A stretch of 40,414 nt of DNA from assembly GCA_031262405.1 (NCBI GenBank), contig JAISHS010000032.1, forward strand, positions 1-40,414, in the 5' to 3' direction. The notes beneath the pieces were generated by a model that saw only the letters and a program-made list of their open reading frames with translations, was not told where the DNA came from and ran no database searches. Position 1 is the stretch's first letter. Each line of letters begins with the position of its first letter. Made by a program: the position numbers and the translations under genes. Positions 31,713 through 40,376 of this stretch are shown here, piece after piece. Source of the stretch: Oscillospiraceae bacterium. GTDB taxonomy: Bacteria > Bacillota > Clostridia > Oscillospirales > Oscillospiraceae.

Positions 31713-32896
31713 TACTTGTTCTCCTTCGGCACCGTTTCTTCTTCCGACCTTGCGTTCTCCTCGAGAAACTCCCGCACAATGTCCGCAATATCGTGAGAGG
31801 TATATTCCTCCTCGTGCTCAAGGCAATATTCCTGCGCTTTAATATCCTCGCGCTTGTCAATTTTCTTGGCGAGAGCGCGCTTGCCGCGCCCTATCCCAAA
31901 GCGGATTAGCTTCACGCCGTAAATAACGGCGCAGACTCCGGGACAAAGGGCAACCAGCAGCGTCAGCACGAGCAGCAGGGCAAGCCAGTCCTCAGTATAG
32001 CGCGCGGCGTTCTCCCAATAGGGATAGATCATACCGTCGGCGTGAATACTTCGCTCTCCGAACTCTCCGATGTTTTTAAAGGTGCTCTCGAGGGTATAGC
32101 GGCGGCTGTTTTCAACGATAACGGCGTCAGCAATCGGAAGCGCGTCGGTCAGGGTCTTGAGGGCAAAGCCGGTGATGGGGTCGCTCATTACAAGCTCATA
32201 GCTGGTGATATGTACCGTGTCTTCCGTAAGCTCCCTCAAGGCCTCGATGGACATAAACAGCCCCGCGCCGTCCGTGTAGGCCTTGCCGCTTGCAAAATCA
32301 TCCTCGCGCGAGACGACCCCCGCGATAATAAAGGGCTTATCGCCGATCATCACCTCGAGTCCCTCGAGCTGCACCGAGCCGAAGAGCCGCCAAGCCAGCT
32401 CCTCGTCTAGGACGATGCGGTCCTTCATCAAATCGTCCGGCGAAAGATAGCTTCCGTCGCGCAGATAGAGCGGGTGGAAGAGAAAAAAGTCGCCGCCGAC
32501 GGCGCAGGCCTTGGCCTGAGCCGAGCCGAGGCTGCTTCTGAGCGAAACCTCGCCCCAAGCCGACCAGGCGTCGGTATAGAGCACTCGCCCCCCCTCGCCG
32601 CCTTCGTCGTTCGTGCCGCCCCCGTCGTTCTCGTCGCTCTCGTCGTCAATGGCGGCGTCGGAGAGGGCCTTCTCCACGGCGTCGCGAATGCTCATAATCG
32701 AGTTCTCGTCAAAGCCGCTGTCTTCGGAAAAAAAGGCGGACAGCTGGGCAAAACTCTCCCCGCTCTCGCCGGAGAAGGCGCTCGCCGCCTGCTGGCTTCT
32801 AAGTGTGCCGCGAATCATCCCCGACGCTATCAGCGCGGCGGCAAGCGCAATAAGCAGCAGTGAGTTTACCGCGATAAGCGCTATTTTCTTTTTCAC
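31712..32896 (-). CDS. MacB periplasmic-core-like membrane protein lacking a full FtsX domain
   Basis: A 394-residue protein with a membrane segment at about 5-27, a large extracytoplasmic region at about 30-300 and a second membrane segment at about 305-328, followed by a charged cytoplasmic tail of about 65 residues. The extracytoplasmic part contains the MacB_PCD pattern: FFLFHPLYLRDGSYLS..DLMKDRIVLDEELAWRLFGS, then LEVMIGDKPFIIAGVV. MacB-type permeases have four membrane helices with FtsX motifs at the C-terminus; here only one follows the core. An acidic Gly-rich stretch (DDESDENDGGG) lies near residue 85. GTG start with AAGGTGG upstream. Confidence 0.75.
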   Translation of the reverse strand: MKKKIALIAVNSLLLIALAAALIASGMIRGTLRSQQAASAFSGESGESFAQLSAFFSEDSGFDENSIMSIRDAVEKALSDAAIDDESDENDGGGTNDEGGEGGRVLYTDAWSAWGEVSLRSSLGSAQAKACAVGGDFFLFHPLYLRDGSYLSPDDLMKDRIVLDEELAWRLFGSVQLEGLEVMIGDKPFIIAGVVSREDDFASGKAYTDGAGLFMSIEALRELTEDTVHITSYELVMSDPITGFALKTLTDALPIADAVIVENSRRYTLESTFKNIGEFGERSIHADGMIYPYWENAARYTEDWLALLLVLTLLVALCPGVCAVIYGVKLIRFGIGRGKRALAKKIDKREDIKAQEYCLEHEEEYTSHDIADIVREFLEENARSEEETVPKENK

Positions 32897-32935
32897 GGTA
32901 ACACCACCTTGCGCTTCGATTTAATCAGAGGTTCC

Positions 32936-34780
32936 CTAGGGGTTATCCACCATCTTCACCTGCATCCCCGCCTCGACGGGCTTGTTTGCCGTTACGATTA
33001 CATATTCATAGCTCTGGAGCCCGCCGGATACGGCTGTGTTCGTGTCGTCGGAGGCGATCACCGTGACGTCCACCCGCGTCGCGACATAGCGGTTGCCGAG
33101 GGGGCTGTTTTTCGCCATGACGATTAAAACAAAGTCGCCGTTGGTATCGCTTCGCAGCGCGCTGTTCGGCACCAGACATTCATAGTTCGCGCTCTTCTCG
33201 CCGAGAACAAGATTGAGCTGGCTTCCGCTCTCCACCTGCCCGCTTATGTCGAAGCTCAAAATGCGGCTTGTCGCCGGATTTTCGGGGTCGTTTCTGATGG
33301 ATACGAGCGTCGCCTGAATGTTGCCGCCGCCCCACCAGCCGGTGTTGACCTCCGCAACGTCGCCGATGGAGACTCTTCGGCTCTGCTCGACCGTGACAGT
33401 CATATTGACGCTGTAGCCGCGGTCAGCCACTTCAATCACAGCCAGCGGCACACCCGCTTCAGCCGAATTTCCGGCGGAGACGCCTATAGACTTTACGATG
33501 CCGCTCACGGGAGAGGTCACGGTGCCGCCGACGCTGTCGCCTTCAAGCTCGGTCACTTCGTCGCGTTTTCTCTCATATTGCCTTTTCATATCGGCGAGGT
33601 CCAGAGCCTCCACCTGATTTGTCACATTGTCGGTCTTTTGCTTCTCCGCCAAGTCGAAGAGCAGATCCTCCAGCGCCGTCTGCGCCGTCTTGACGCGCGT
33701 GTTTGCCTCGGTCCAGGCTGCCTTATAGCCCTTTTCGTTCTCGAGTCTGGTCTCGGCGTTGGTCTGCTGAGTCTGCGCTGTTGCCAGAGCCGTCTTGGCG
33801 TCGGCAAGCCTTTGAGCCAGCCGGTCGTATTGAGTTAAGTTACCGGTCTCTAAGCTATCGCGTTGAGCCTTAAGCTCGTTGAGCTGATCATTTAGAGTCT
33901 TCAACTGACCGTTAAGGCTCGTTATTATTTCATAGGCTACGCGCCTCATATCACCTACATCAAGACTTGCTGCAGCAGTGTCCTTAAAGATTTCCTTCTG
34001 TGAATCAGTTAACTCTTTCCAACCTTCTTCGCCATAAAAATCCTCCACATATACGTCAAAGGCATCTAGAGATTCTTTATATACCACCTTAGCGTCTGCA
34101 ATTTCATTGGTTTTTAGAGTTATTTCTGTATTTTTAGCTGTGATTTTATTATTGATTTCACTTCTATCTTCGCCGGGAATGCGCCCCCCCAGCGCGTCCA
34201 AATTCGCCTGCGCCACGTCCACCGCGGCCTGCTGCCTTGCCACCTCGAGCTTTGCCGTGTTGACGGCGGTTTCGGCGGCGGCAATGCGCTCGTCGCTGTA
34301 GCTTATCGCCGCAAGAGCCTCCTGCGCGGCGGTCAGCTCGGCTCGGGCGTTTTCAATGTCGCGGTTCTCCTGCGCATAGTCGCCGTTCAGGCTGGCGTTA
34401 ACCACCGCCTTCTGATATGCCAGCAGCAGCGCGTCAAGCTCTATTCGCGCGGCGTCAAGCTCATCGCTGCTCCCGCCGGAGAGGGTGAAGAGCAGATCGC
34501 CCGTTGTCACCTCGTGGCCGACCCTGACATTGACCGCCTCTACGGTTCGCGTCTGGCTCAGCGTAATCTCATACTGCTCGTTCGCGGTAACGACGCCGGA
34601 GCCGCGGATTTTCGGTGAAACGCTGCCGCTGGTCGTGTACTGCACGGCGACCTCCGGCAGTGAGCGGTTCATAATGGTGTTAGAGAAAAATGTAAGAACG
34701 AGCATAAGCGCCAGAAAGATTATTACGGCCTTCAGCACCCATTCTCTTTTTTTTACTGTTTGTTCACTCATTTCCTTCAA
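32936..34780 (-). CDS. HlyD/MacA-like periplasmic adaptor with long coiled coil
   Basis: A 614-residue membrane-fusion-type protein: a membrane anchor (about 17-36), the first half of a lipoyl/biotinyl-like domain (GSGVVTANEQYEITLSQT...VGHEVTTGDLLF), a long predicted coiled-coil hairpin (about 105-420), the second lipoyl half (VTSPVSGIVKSIGVSAGNSAEAGVPL), then beta-barrel and membrane-proximal domains. Adaptors of this group (MacA, YknX) work with MacB-type ABC proteins. Residues about 203-312, at the middle of the hairpin, come from a stretch clearly richer in AT. The start is TTG 34780, one base after the permease stop, with AAGGA upstream; ATG three codons later is possible. Confidence 0.85.
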   Translation of the reverse strand: MKEMSEQTVKKREWVLKAVIIFLALMLVLTFFSNTIMNRSLPEVAVQYTTSGSVSPKIRGSGVVTANEQYEITLSQTRTVEAVNVRVGHEVTTGDLLFTLSGGSSDELDAARIELDALLLAYQKAVVNASLNGDYAQENRDIENARAELTAAQEALAAISYSDERIAAAETAVNTAKLEVARQQAAVDVAQANLDALGGRIPGEDRSEINNKITAKNTEITLKTNEIADAKVVYKESLDAFDVYVEDFYGEEGWKELTDSQKEIFKDTAAASLDVGDMRRVAYEIITSLNGQLKTLNDQLNELKAQRDSLETGNLTQYDRLAQRLADAKTALATAQTQQTNAETRLENEKGYKAAWTEANTRVKTAQTALEDLLFDLAEKQKTDNVTNQVEALDLADMKRQYERKRDEVTELEGDSVGGTVTSPVSGIVKSIGVSAGNSAEAGVPLAVIEVADRGYSVNMTVTVEQSRRVSIGDVAEVNTGWWGGGNIQATLVSIRNDPENPATSRILSFDISGQVESGSQLNLVLGEKSANYECLVPNSALRSDTNGDFVLIVMAKNSPLGNRYVATRVDVTVIASDDTNTAVSGGLQSYEYVIVTANKPVEAGMQVKMVDNP

Positions 34781-34781
34781 C

Positions 34782-35663
34782 TTATCCTTTCACTGAACCT
34801 GAGTGGGTAATGCCCTCGACCAGGGCCTCCTCCCCGTGGAGGAAGAGCAAAAACGGCGGTATCATATAGACGACGGCGGTCGCGAAGGCTATTCCGACCT
34901 CGCCCGCGTTGATGGTGGAGAGATATACCGACAGGGGCTGCTGAGCCGCGTCCTCCAGAAGGATTATCGGAAGCTCAACCATGTTCCAATAGTCCAGAAA
35001 TACGAGTATCGCGATGGAATAGAGTGCGCTGCGGCACTGCGGCAAACAGGTGCGCCAGAAAACCTGCCACTCGTTGGAGCCGTCAAGCTTTGCCGCCTCA
35101 ATGAGCGAGACCGGAATACGGCGCATAAACTTCGTGAGCAAAAAGACGGAAAACGGCGCGAAGGCGCCCGGAAAGATAACCGCCCAGCGCGAATTTAATA
35201 GGCCTGTCCAGTCGGAGACGAGATAGTTCGGCACAACCGTGACCTGATAGGGCATGAGCATCAGCACGATGTAGACGAAGAACAGGGTGCTTTTAAATTT
35301 ACCCTGATACCGCGCGAAGCTATAGGCCGCGAAGGACGCAAAGCCCACCTGCAAAATAACAATCGGCACGACAAGAATCACTGAGTTCCAGAACTTTAAT
35401 AGATAGTCCGGGCTCTTGAAGAGCGCGGTGATATACTGGCTGAAGCTGACCTTGTCGGGGATGAATTTCAAGTTGATCCTGTCGGCGGTATAGCTGCCGC
35501 CTTTTTTCGCGCCCTCAAAAACGAGCCCGTAGTTCGCGTCAATCTCGCTCTGCGGCATGAATGAATTCGTAACGGTCAGCACCGTCGGCAGCAGAAAGCC
35601 TATGGCAAAAATTGCGGCGAGAATGAAGAGAACGGCTCTGCCTACATATCGCAGCTTGCTCAT
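34782..35663 (-). CDS. carbohydrate ABC transporter permease, MalG-like
   Basis: A 293-residue permease with six membrane segments. The EAA loop that contacts the ATPase reads IEAAKLDGSNEWQVFWRTCLP near residue 190. There is an N-terminal segment typical of MalG-type proteins (FLLPTVLTVTNSFM) and a soluble insert after it. It overlaps the preceding permease gene by 4 nt (ATGA). It forms the channel with the MalF-like protein. Confidence 0.93.
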   Translation of the reverse strand: MSKLRYVGRAVLFILAAIFAIGFLLPTVLTVTNSFMPQSEIDANYGLVFEGAKKGGSYTADRINLKFIPDKVSFSQYITALFKSPDYLLKFWNSVILVVPIVILQVGFASFAAYSFARYQGKFKSTLFFVYIVLMLMPYQVTVVPNYLVSDWTGLLNSRWAVIFPGAFAPFSVFLLTKFMRRIPVSLIEAAKLDGSNEWQVFWRTCLPQCRSALYSIAILVFLDYWNMVELPIILLEDAAQQPLSVYLSTINAGEVGIAFATAVVYMIPPFLLFLHGEEALVEGITHSGSVKG

Positions 35664-36553
35664 CCCTCCACATCCCTTCCGAAGCGGTTCTCCGCGATGA
35701 AGAGCGCGCCGATGATAATGACCATGGCAATCGCCAGCGTCACCGCGGCAGACGCCAGACGCTGGTAGTCTAGAGCTTTGAATATGTTGTTCATAAAGTG
35801 CTGGAGCATATAAAGCCCCTCATAGGGGTGGTCGCCGGTCAGAAGATAGACCTCGCGGAAGACCTTGAAGGAGTTGATGAGCGAGAGTATCGTCACAAAG
35901 AGCAGCGTCGGCGAAAGATACCGCAGCTTGACGGCAAATAGCTTGTACAACGGACTCGCCCCCTCCACATCCGCCACCTCCAGCAGCTCGCGGGGAACGT
36001 TGCTGAGCGCCGCCATGAATAAAATCATGTTATAGCCGAGGTTCTTCCACAAAAACAGCGTGATAACCACAAGCTGGTTATATTCCGATTGCAGCCAGTC
36101 AATCTTATCCGCGCCGAAGAGGGCGATGAACTCATTTATGACGCCGTTATAGTGAAACAGCACCTGCCAGATGAGGACGATTGAGGCCACCGGCACCATC
36201 ATCGGGCTGAGAAAAAAGGTACGAAACTGACTCTTGAGCGGTATCCGCGCCTCAAGCAAAAGCGCAAGCAAAAGCGCGAGCACCACCGCAAGCGGCACGG
36301 CAACCGCCGAAAATTTCAGCGTGTTACTTGCCGCCAGCTTGAAGGCCTCGTTTTGAAAAAGAGCTTTAAAGTTGTCGAGAAAAACAAAGTTGCGCGAGAT
36401 CGGGTTGTCGATAAGAGAGTAGTAGATAATGACGCCGAAGGGAACTATGTAGAACACCGCCACGCCGAGAAAGCTGGGCGCGAGCCACAAAAAGCCGCTC
36501 ACCCTATCTCGCGCGCGATCATTGAGTCTGTCAAAACGCTCCTTCAGCTTCAC
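35660..36553 (-). CDS. carbohydrate ABC transporter permease, MalF-like
   Basis: A 297-residue permease with six membrane segments, opening with the SGFLWLAPSFLGVAVFYIVPF signature of MalF/UgpA-type proteins. The EAA loop is LLEVADVEGASPLYKLFAVKL near residue 195. GTG start with GGAGG 9 nt upstream. It lies 91 nt after the binding-protein gene, across a pair of alternative hairpins, and overlaps the MalG-like gene. Confidence 0.93.
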   Translation of the reverse strand: MKLKERFDRLNDRARDRVSGFLWLAPSFLGVAVFYIVPFGVIIYYSLIDNPISRNFVFLDNFKALFQNEAFKLAASNTLKFSAVAVPLAVVLALLLALLLEARIPLKSQFRTFFLSPMMVPVASIVLIWQVLFHYNGVINEFIALFGADKIDWLQSEYNQLVVITLFLWKNLGYNMILFMAALSNVPRELLEVADVEGASPLYKLFAVKLRYLSPTLLFVTILSLINSFKVFREVYLLTGDHPYEGLYMLQHFMNNIFKALDYQRLASAAVTLAIAMVIIIGALFIAENRFGRDVEG

Positions 36554-36580
36554 CCGGTAGCTCCTCCCCGTGTGTTTTAT

Positions 36581-36616
36581 CCTTGCCTAAGCAAGGGGAA
36601 GCAAACTCCCCCTTGC
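36581..36616 (-). other. alternative hairpins between binding protein and permease genes
   Basis: Three related segments, CCTTGC (36581-36586), GCAAGG(GG) (36591-36598) and (CC)CCTTGC (36609-36616), can pair in two mutually exclusive ways (a 6-bp and an 8-bp stem). No T-run follows on the minus strand. Such structures between a binding-protein gene and its permeases often limit downstream expression or protect the upstream mRNA. Confidence 0.5.
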
Positions 36617-36644
36617 CTATTATAACACAATTCTATCTCTGATG

Positions 36645-38969
36645 CTAGCTCTGTTCGGAAAGATAAATCTTCGCGCGGCTCTGGATAATGGAAGCGGCCT
36701 CCTGCGCCGTGCTCCTGCCGCTGTAAAAGTCGGCGGCGCCCTCGGTGATGATTTGCAGCAGCGCCTCGTCGGTGCTCATCGTACCGGTGACGGAGTTTAT
36801 AAGCTCCATGATCATGTCGACCTCCTCCTGCTTGAGGGCAAAAAACTCAATCACATTATCCTCGGTGAAGCCAATGCCGCCGCGGGATATTTCAACCTGG
36901 TTTCCGTCCTCGTCGGTAGTGTATTGCGGCGTCATCGCAATCTCAAGTTTTTCGTCAAAGATGATCTTATTGGTCGGTAATTCCCATACGTTGTCGCGCT
37001 GCCACTGCTCGGTGAGAATCGTGCGGACAAACTGCCAGGCGGCGTCTATGTCCTTGCATTTGCTTGTAATCGCAAGCCCTGAGTTCGCGCTCAAGACGTT
37101 TCCTGTCCCGCTCGAGGTGGGGTAACCCTTAAAGACAAGCTTACCGCCGAACAGCGCCTTATAGACCGTGGCGTAATCGAAGTCATATACATTGTGCATC
37201 ATCATCAGCTGCCGACCCTCTGTAATCATGGTGTAATCGTCGACATAGGTGTCCTCGTCCCATTCAAAGTTCTCGGGGAAGGTCGCCGAGAACTCCAGAA
37301 GCGATGCGAAGCTGCCGTCGTCAAAATGGCACTCTCCTGTCGCCCAGTCAACATATTCGTCCATGCCGAGATACAGCATTTGCTGCAATACGGCTTCTCT
37401 CGTCATGCCCATGCCTAGGGGGAAGTCGGCCTGCGGATTTTCCGCGATAACGGCCTTCATCTCGTCCATGGTCCAGCCCATGCCCTCGCCGAGCACGTCG
37501 GGGCTGCCGATAATAGTGCTGATGTTAAAGGTCGAGAAAACCTGATACAGCCCGCCGTCCATCTCCGTCGCCTTGAACACGCTCTCCATAAGCTGATCGC
37601 GGCTCAGCTCCGGATCGTTGTCGATATAGGGATAGAGGTCTACGAGCAGTCCCTTCGCTACATATTGCTTGAAGGGCAGCTGCGAGACACACAGAATGTC
37701 GGGGACGTTGCCGGAGATTATCTCGGTAGAGAGCTTCGTGACTCCGGCTGTCCAGTCTTCCTCAGTGTTATACTGGTCGTATTCGTTGACCTGAATGCGG
37801 AAATTCTCATTCGTCCTGTTGAAGTCGATAATCGCGCTGCGAATATTATAGTCGAGATACATCGTCGCCATCGTCAGAATGGTCTTCTGCTTGCTGGGGT
37901 CGTAAGGCTGCTTGGACAGAATAACCAAATCAATCTGCTGAGAGTCGCTCTTATACGTGTTGATGAGGCAGAGTATGCGGCCATCCGGCAGGATGAAGGT
38001 GCCGTTCATATTGTTGTTGTCTACGTCGGAGTCGATCCAGTTAAGCAGCTTCTCGCCCTCGGCAGCGCCTTCCTTCATGCCGTAGAGGTTGCTGCCGTCG
38101 CCGTATACGAAAAGAAAGTCTCCGCCGCCCGGATAGACGTTGTACATATTGTCCGGCAGCGAAATCGCCTCGCCGAAGCTCTTCGTCGCGGGGTCGATGG
38201 GTTTCAGCTCATAGCCGTTTTCCGAGTAAATGCTGGTTGCAATCCTCCCGTCGGACAGGCGGATCATCTCGTTAAAGTAATTGGGGGAATCGACCTTGCC
38301 CTTCACCGCGCCGTCCTCGCCCAAGATATAGGCAGAAGTCTCCGAGGTGACATAAAGGTTGCCTAGGTCGTCGATGTTGAATTGATTTATGTAGAAATAT
38401 TCCGCTGCGGGATCCAGCTGGCTCAAGTCGATATTAGCCAGCTCTGCGCCGGTGCTGTCCAGCTTGCGCAGCTGCATAGCCTGACCGAGGTCCGTGTAGT
38501 ATTGCCACTGGTCGTCTGTTTCGGGGTCAAAATCCTCGGGTAGCTCGTAGGTGTAAAAGCTGCCGTTCTCATAAATCCAGAGGTTCCCCTCGCTGTCTGC
38601 GCGGATGGTTGAAATGTAGCTATTGCCCTCCGCCCCCTCGGGTGCGGCTATCGGGACATAGTTTGCCAGCACTTCAAGCCCCGTACCGTCCATGTTCATG
38701 GAATAAAGCTTCGTTCCGTAGATATACTTCTCCGTGTCGGTCATCGTCATAGAAGAGAAGTAAAGCTTATCCCCGACGACGCAGAGGCTTGTCATATCGG
38801 TAACCTCGGGCGGAACAGTAATATACTCGGGGACGTAGACAAATTCGGGCGGGGGCGTGCTTTCCGCCTGACTGACGCCGCCCTCCTTTTTGCGGCAGCC
38901 GGTAAAGCTGCTAGCGAGCAATACCGCCGCCAAAACAGCGCAGGCGGGGCGCAGTAAATTCTTTTTCAT
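36645..38969 (-). CDS. ABC transporter solute-binding lipoprotein with propeller-like N-terminal domain
   Basis: A 774-residue lipoprotein: signal peptide with lipobox FTGC and Cys25, a beta-rich region (about 45-350), then a family 1 extracellular solute-binding domain (about 358-774). The N-terminal part has about six repeats of the form GDKLYFSS / EGNLWIYENG / LGNLYVTSE / DGRIATSIYS / GGDFLFVYGDG / DGRILCLINT, as in a beta-propeller. The SBP part shows NVPDILCVSQLPFKQYVAKGLLVDLYPYID. Usual SBPs have about 430 residues. ATG 38969 follows AGGAGG. It is the first gene of the importer/adaptor operon. Confidence 0.9.
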   Translation of the reverse strand: MKKNLLRPACAVLAAVLLASSFTGCRKKEGGVSQAESTPPPEFVYVPEYITVPPEVTDMTSLCVVGDKLYFSSMTMTDTEKYIYGTKLYSMNMDGTGLEVLANYVPIAAPEGAEGNSYISTIRADSEGNLWIYENGSFYTYELPEDFDPETDDQWQYYTDLGQAMQLRKLDSTGAELANIDLSQLDPAAEYFYINQFNIDDLGNLYVTSETSAYILGEDGAVKGKVDSPNYFNEMIRLSDGRIATSIYSENGYELKPIDPATKSFGEAISLPDNMYNVYPGGGDFLFVYGDGSNLYGMKEGAAEGEKLLNWIDSDVDNNNMNGTFILPDGRILCLINTYKSDSQQIDLVILSKQPYDPSKQKTILTMATMYLDYNIRSAIIDFNRTNENFRIQVNEYDQYNTEEDWTAGVTKLSTEIISGNVPDILCVSQLPFKQYVAKGLLVDLYPYIDNDPELSRDQLMESVFKATEMDGGLYQVFSTFNISTIIGSPDVLGEGMGWTMDEMKAVIAENPQADFPLGMGMTREAVLQQMLYLGMDEYVDWATGECHFDDGSFASLLEFSATFPENFEWDEDTYVDDYTMITEGRQLMMMHNVYDFDYATVYKALFGGKLVFKGYPTSSGTGNVLSANSGLAITSKCKDIDAAWQFVRTILTEQWQRDNVWELPTNKIIFDEKLEIAMTPQYTTDEDGNQVEISRGGIGFTEDNVIEFFALKQEEVDMIMELINSVTGTMSTDEALLQIITEGAADFYSGRSTAQEAASIIQSRAKIYLSEQS

Positions 38970-39070
38970 AGTAATCCTCCTGACAATTGCAGATAAATCG
39001 TCTTCCACCTTTAGATAGACGAATTTTTCCTGATTATGTTGCCGCTTTCATTGAATAATATTTTAATAGC

Positions 39071-39094
39071 ATTATATAAATGATGTTATATAAT
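39071..39094. promoter_or_regulatory. 24-bp palindrome upstream of the transporter operon
   Basis: Perfect 9-bp arms ATTATATAA and TTATATAAT are separated by 6 nt in the divergent spacer between the binding-protein gene and the HAD gene. It resembles an operator. The surrounding 383 nt (38970-39352) are AT-rich and contain no gene I can support; I could not fix a promoter with both boxes at standard spacing. Confidence 0.5.
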
Positions 39095-39352
39095 TTCTAT
39101 CAAGACAAGTTTACAAGCTTTGAGATTAAGAATAAAGCCGGAAATTTCTTAAGATTGTTTTAAGTAAGATAATTATATTGACGGCGGTTGCCCTGTATTA
39201 CGTATACTAACACACTACAATAAGAATTTCAATAGAAATTTAAAATTTTCTCAAATTCATCAATTCTCGCGCATAATAATTGACTCCGCCATATTGCAAA
39301 GCGCAGTCAACAAGTGTTACAATATAATAGATATCATGGGAGGTATAAAGCT

Positions 39353-40198
39353 GTGGGAAAGTTTAGCGGAGTTTTGTTAGGCAGTGATTTTGACAACACG
39401 CTGGTATATACTGCGCAGGCATTTTCCGAGAGCGGCGACCTGCCTCCGATACCGGCATACAATTTAGAGCGTTTGTGGTATTTCGTCGAAAACGGCGGCA
39501 GCTTTTCCGTGCTCACCGGTCGTGCGTGGGTCGCCTTCAAACACCTCATCGAACCTATACCCATAAACGCCCCCTGCGTACTCAACAACGGAACTGAAAT
39601 TATTGACGTTCGGACAGGCGAGATAATTCTTTCAAAGCCGCTGGACAGCTCGGTAACCGCCGATCTGCATGATGCGATTAGCCAAATTGAAGGCGTCGCC
39701 TTTGAATTCTATGGCCGCGGCGAGCCGATTGCGCTGCTGTACCCCAACGACTATTCCCGTCGGCATATCAGAATTACAAATTTCTCTACTCGGAAAATAA
39801 GCAGCCCCGACGAGGTTGAGTCGCCCTTGCTGAAAATCACGATGGACGGCCCTGCCGAGGTTCTGGAAAAGCTCTATAAAATCATCACCGCTCAAGAGTG
39901 GTTCTCCAAGTACGAGCTGGTTTACACTGGAAATTGCCTCATGGATTTGACTCCAAAGGGCGCAACCAAGGGCGCGGCGCTGGAGTTTCTCGCGGACTAC
40001 TGCAATATCAGCATGGAGCATACATACGCCGTGGGCGATCAAGTAAACGACTTGTCCATGCTTTTAGCGGCAAAGCGCGGCTTCGCCCCAAAAAACTCGG
40101 CTTCGCAGCTCTTCGACTCCGGCGCCGCAGTTCTCCGCCACTGCAGCGACGGCGCCGTCGGAGAAGTTGTTGATTATCTGGACAGTCTTTACCAGTAG
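39353..40198 (+). CDS. Cof-type HAD hydrolase (sugar-phosphatase-like)
   Basis: A 281-residue HAD-superfamily phosphatase of the Cof/C2-cap type. Motif I SDFDNTL gives the nucleophile Asp12 and Asp14. SVLTGRAW forms motif II. The Lys of motif III lies in TPKGATKGAAL near 206, and motif IV GDQVNDLSML is at about 228-237. Enzymes of this group dephosphorylate sugar phosphates and other small phosphates in the cytoplasm. GTG 39353 is the start, because GGGAGG lies 9 nt upstream; an upstream in-frame GTG (39314) lacks a site. It is divergent from the transporter operon and could act on the imported substrate, which is inference. Confidence 0.88.
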   Translation: MGKFSGVLLGSDFDNTLVYTAQAFSESGDLPPIPAYNLERLWYFVENGGSFSVLTGRAWVAFKHLIEPIPINAPCVLNNGTEIIDVRTGEIILSKPLDSSVTADLHDAISQIEGVAFEFYGRGEPIALLYPNDYSRRHIRITNFSTRKISSPDEVESPLLKITMDGPAEVLEKLYKIITAQEWFSKYELVYTGNCLMDLTPKGATKGAALEFLADYCNISMEHTYAVGDQVNDLSMLLAAKRGFAPKNSASQLFDSGAAVLRHCSDGAVGEVVDYLDSLYQ

Positions 40199-40376
40199 CC
40201 GCGCGCATTGCGCACCCGCGCCGCTTCTGCGGAAGCGGCAGAGAAATCGGCGTTGCCACGGCGAGGCGTCCTGCGCGGACGGCGCAAAAGGGAAGCTTTC
40301 TTTTGCGAAATGTACCGCACCAGATATAGCGGACATGCACAAAAGGGGAACCCGAAGTAGGGAATATGAAATTAGA
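40199..40376 (+). other. structured non-coding stretch after the HAD gene
   Basis: No gene is visible. There is an 8-bp hairpin GCCGCTTC-TGCG-GAAGCGGC at 40220-40239 without a T-run. The rest is GC-rich to about 40300, then mixed. It leads to the terminator at 40377. It could be an untranslated tail, or the body of a small RNA or leader. I recognise no known riboswitch core. Confidence 0.3.

Noticed and set aside
39281..39330. Housekeeping promoter for the HAD gene using TATAAT at 39323
   Set aside because: The nearest -35-like TTGCAA is 22 nt away, too far for a normal sigma-A promoter.
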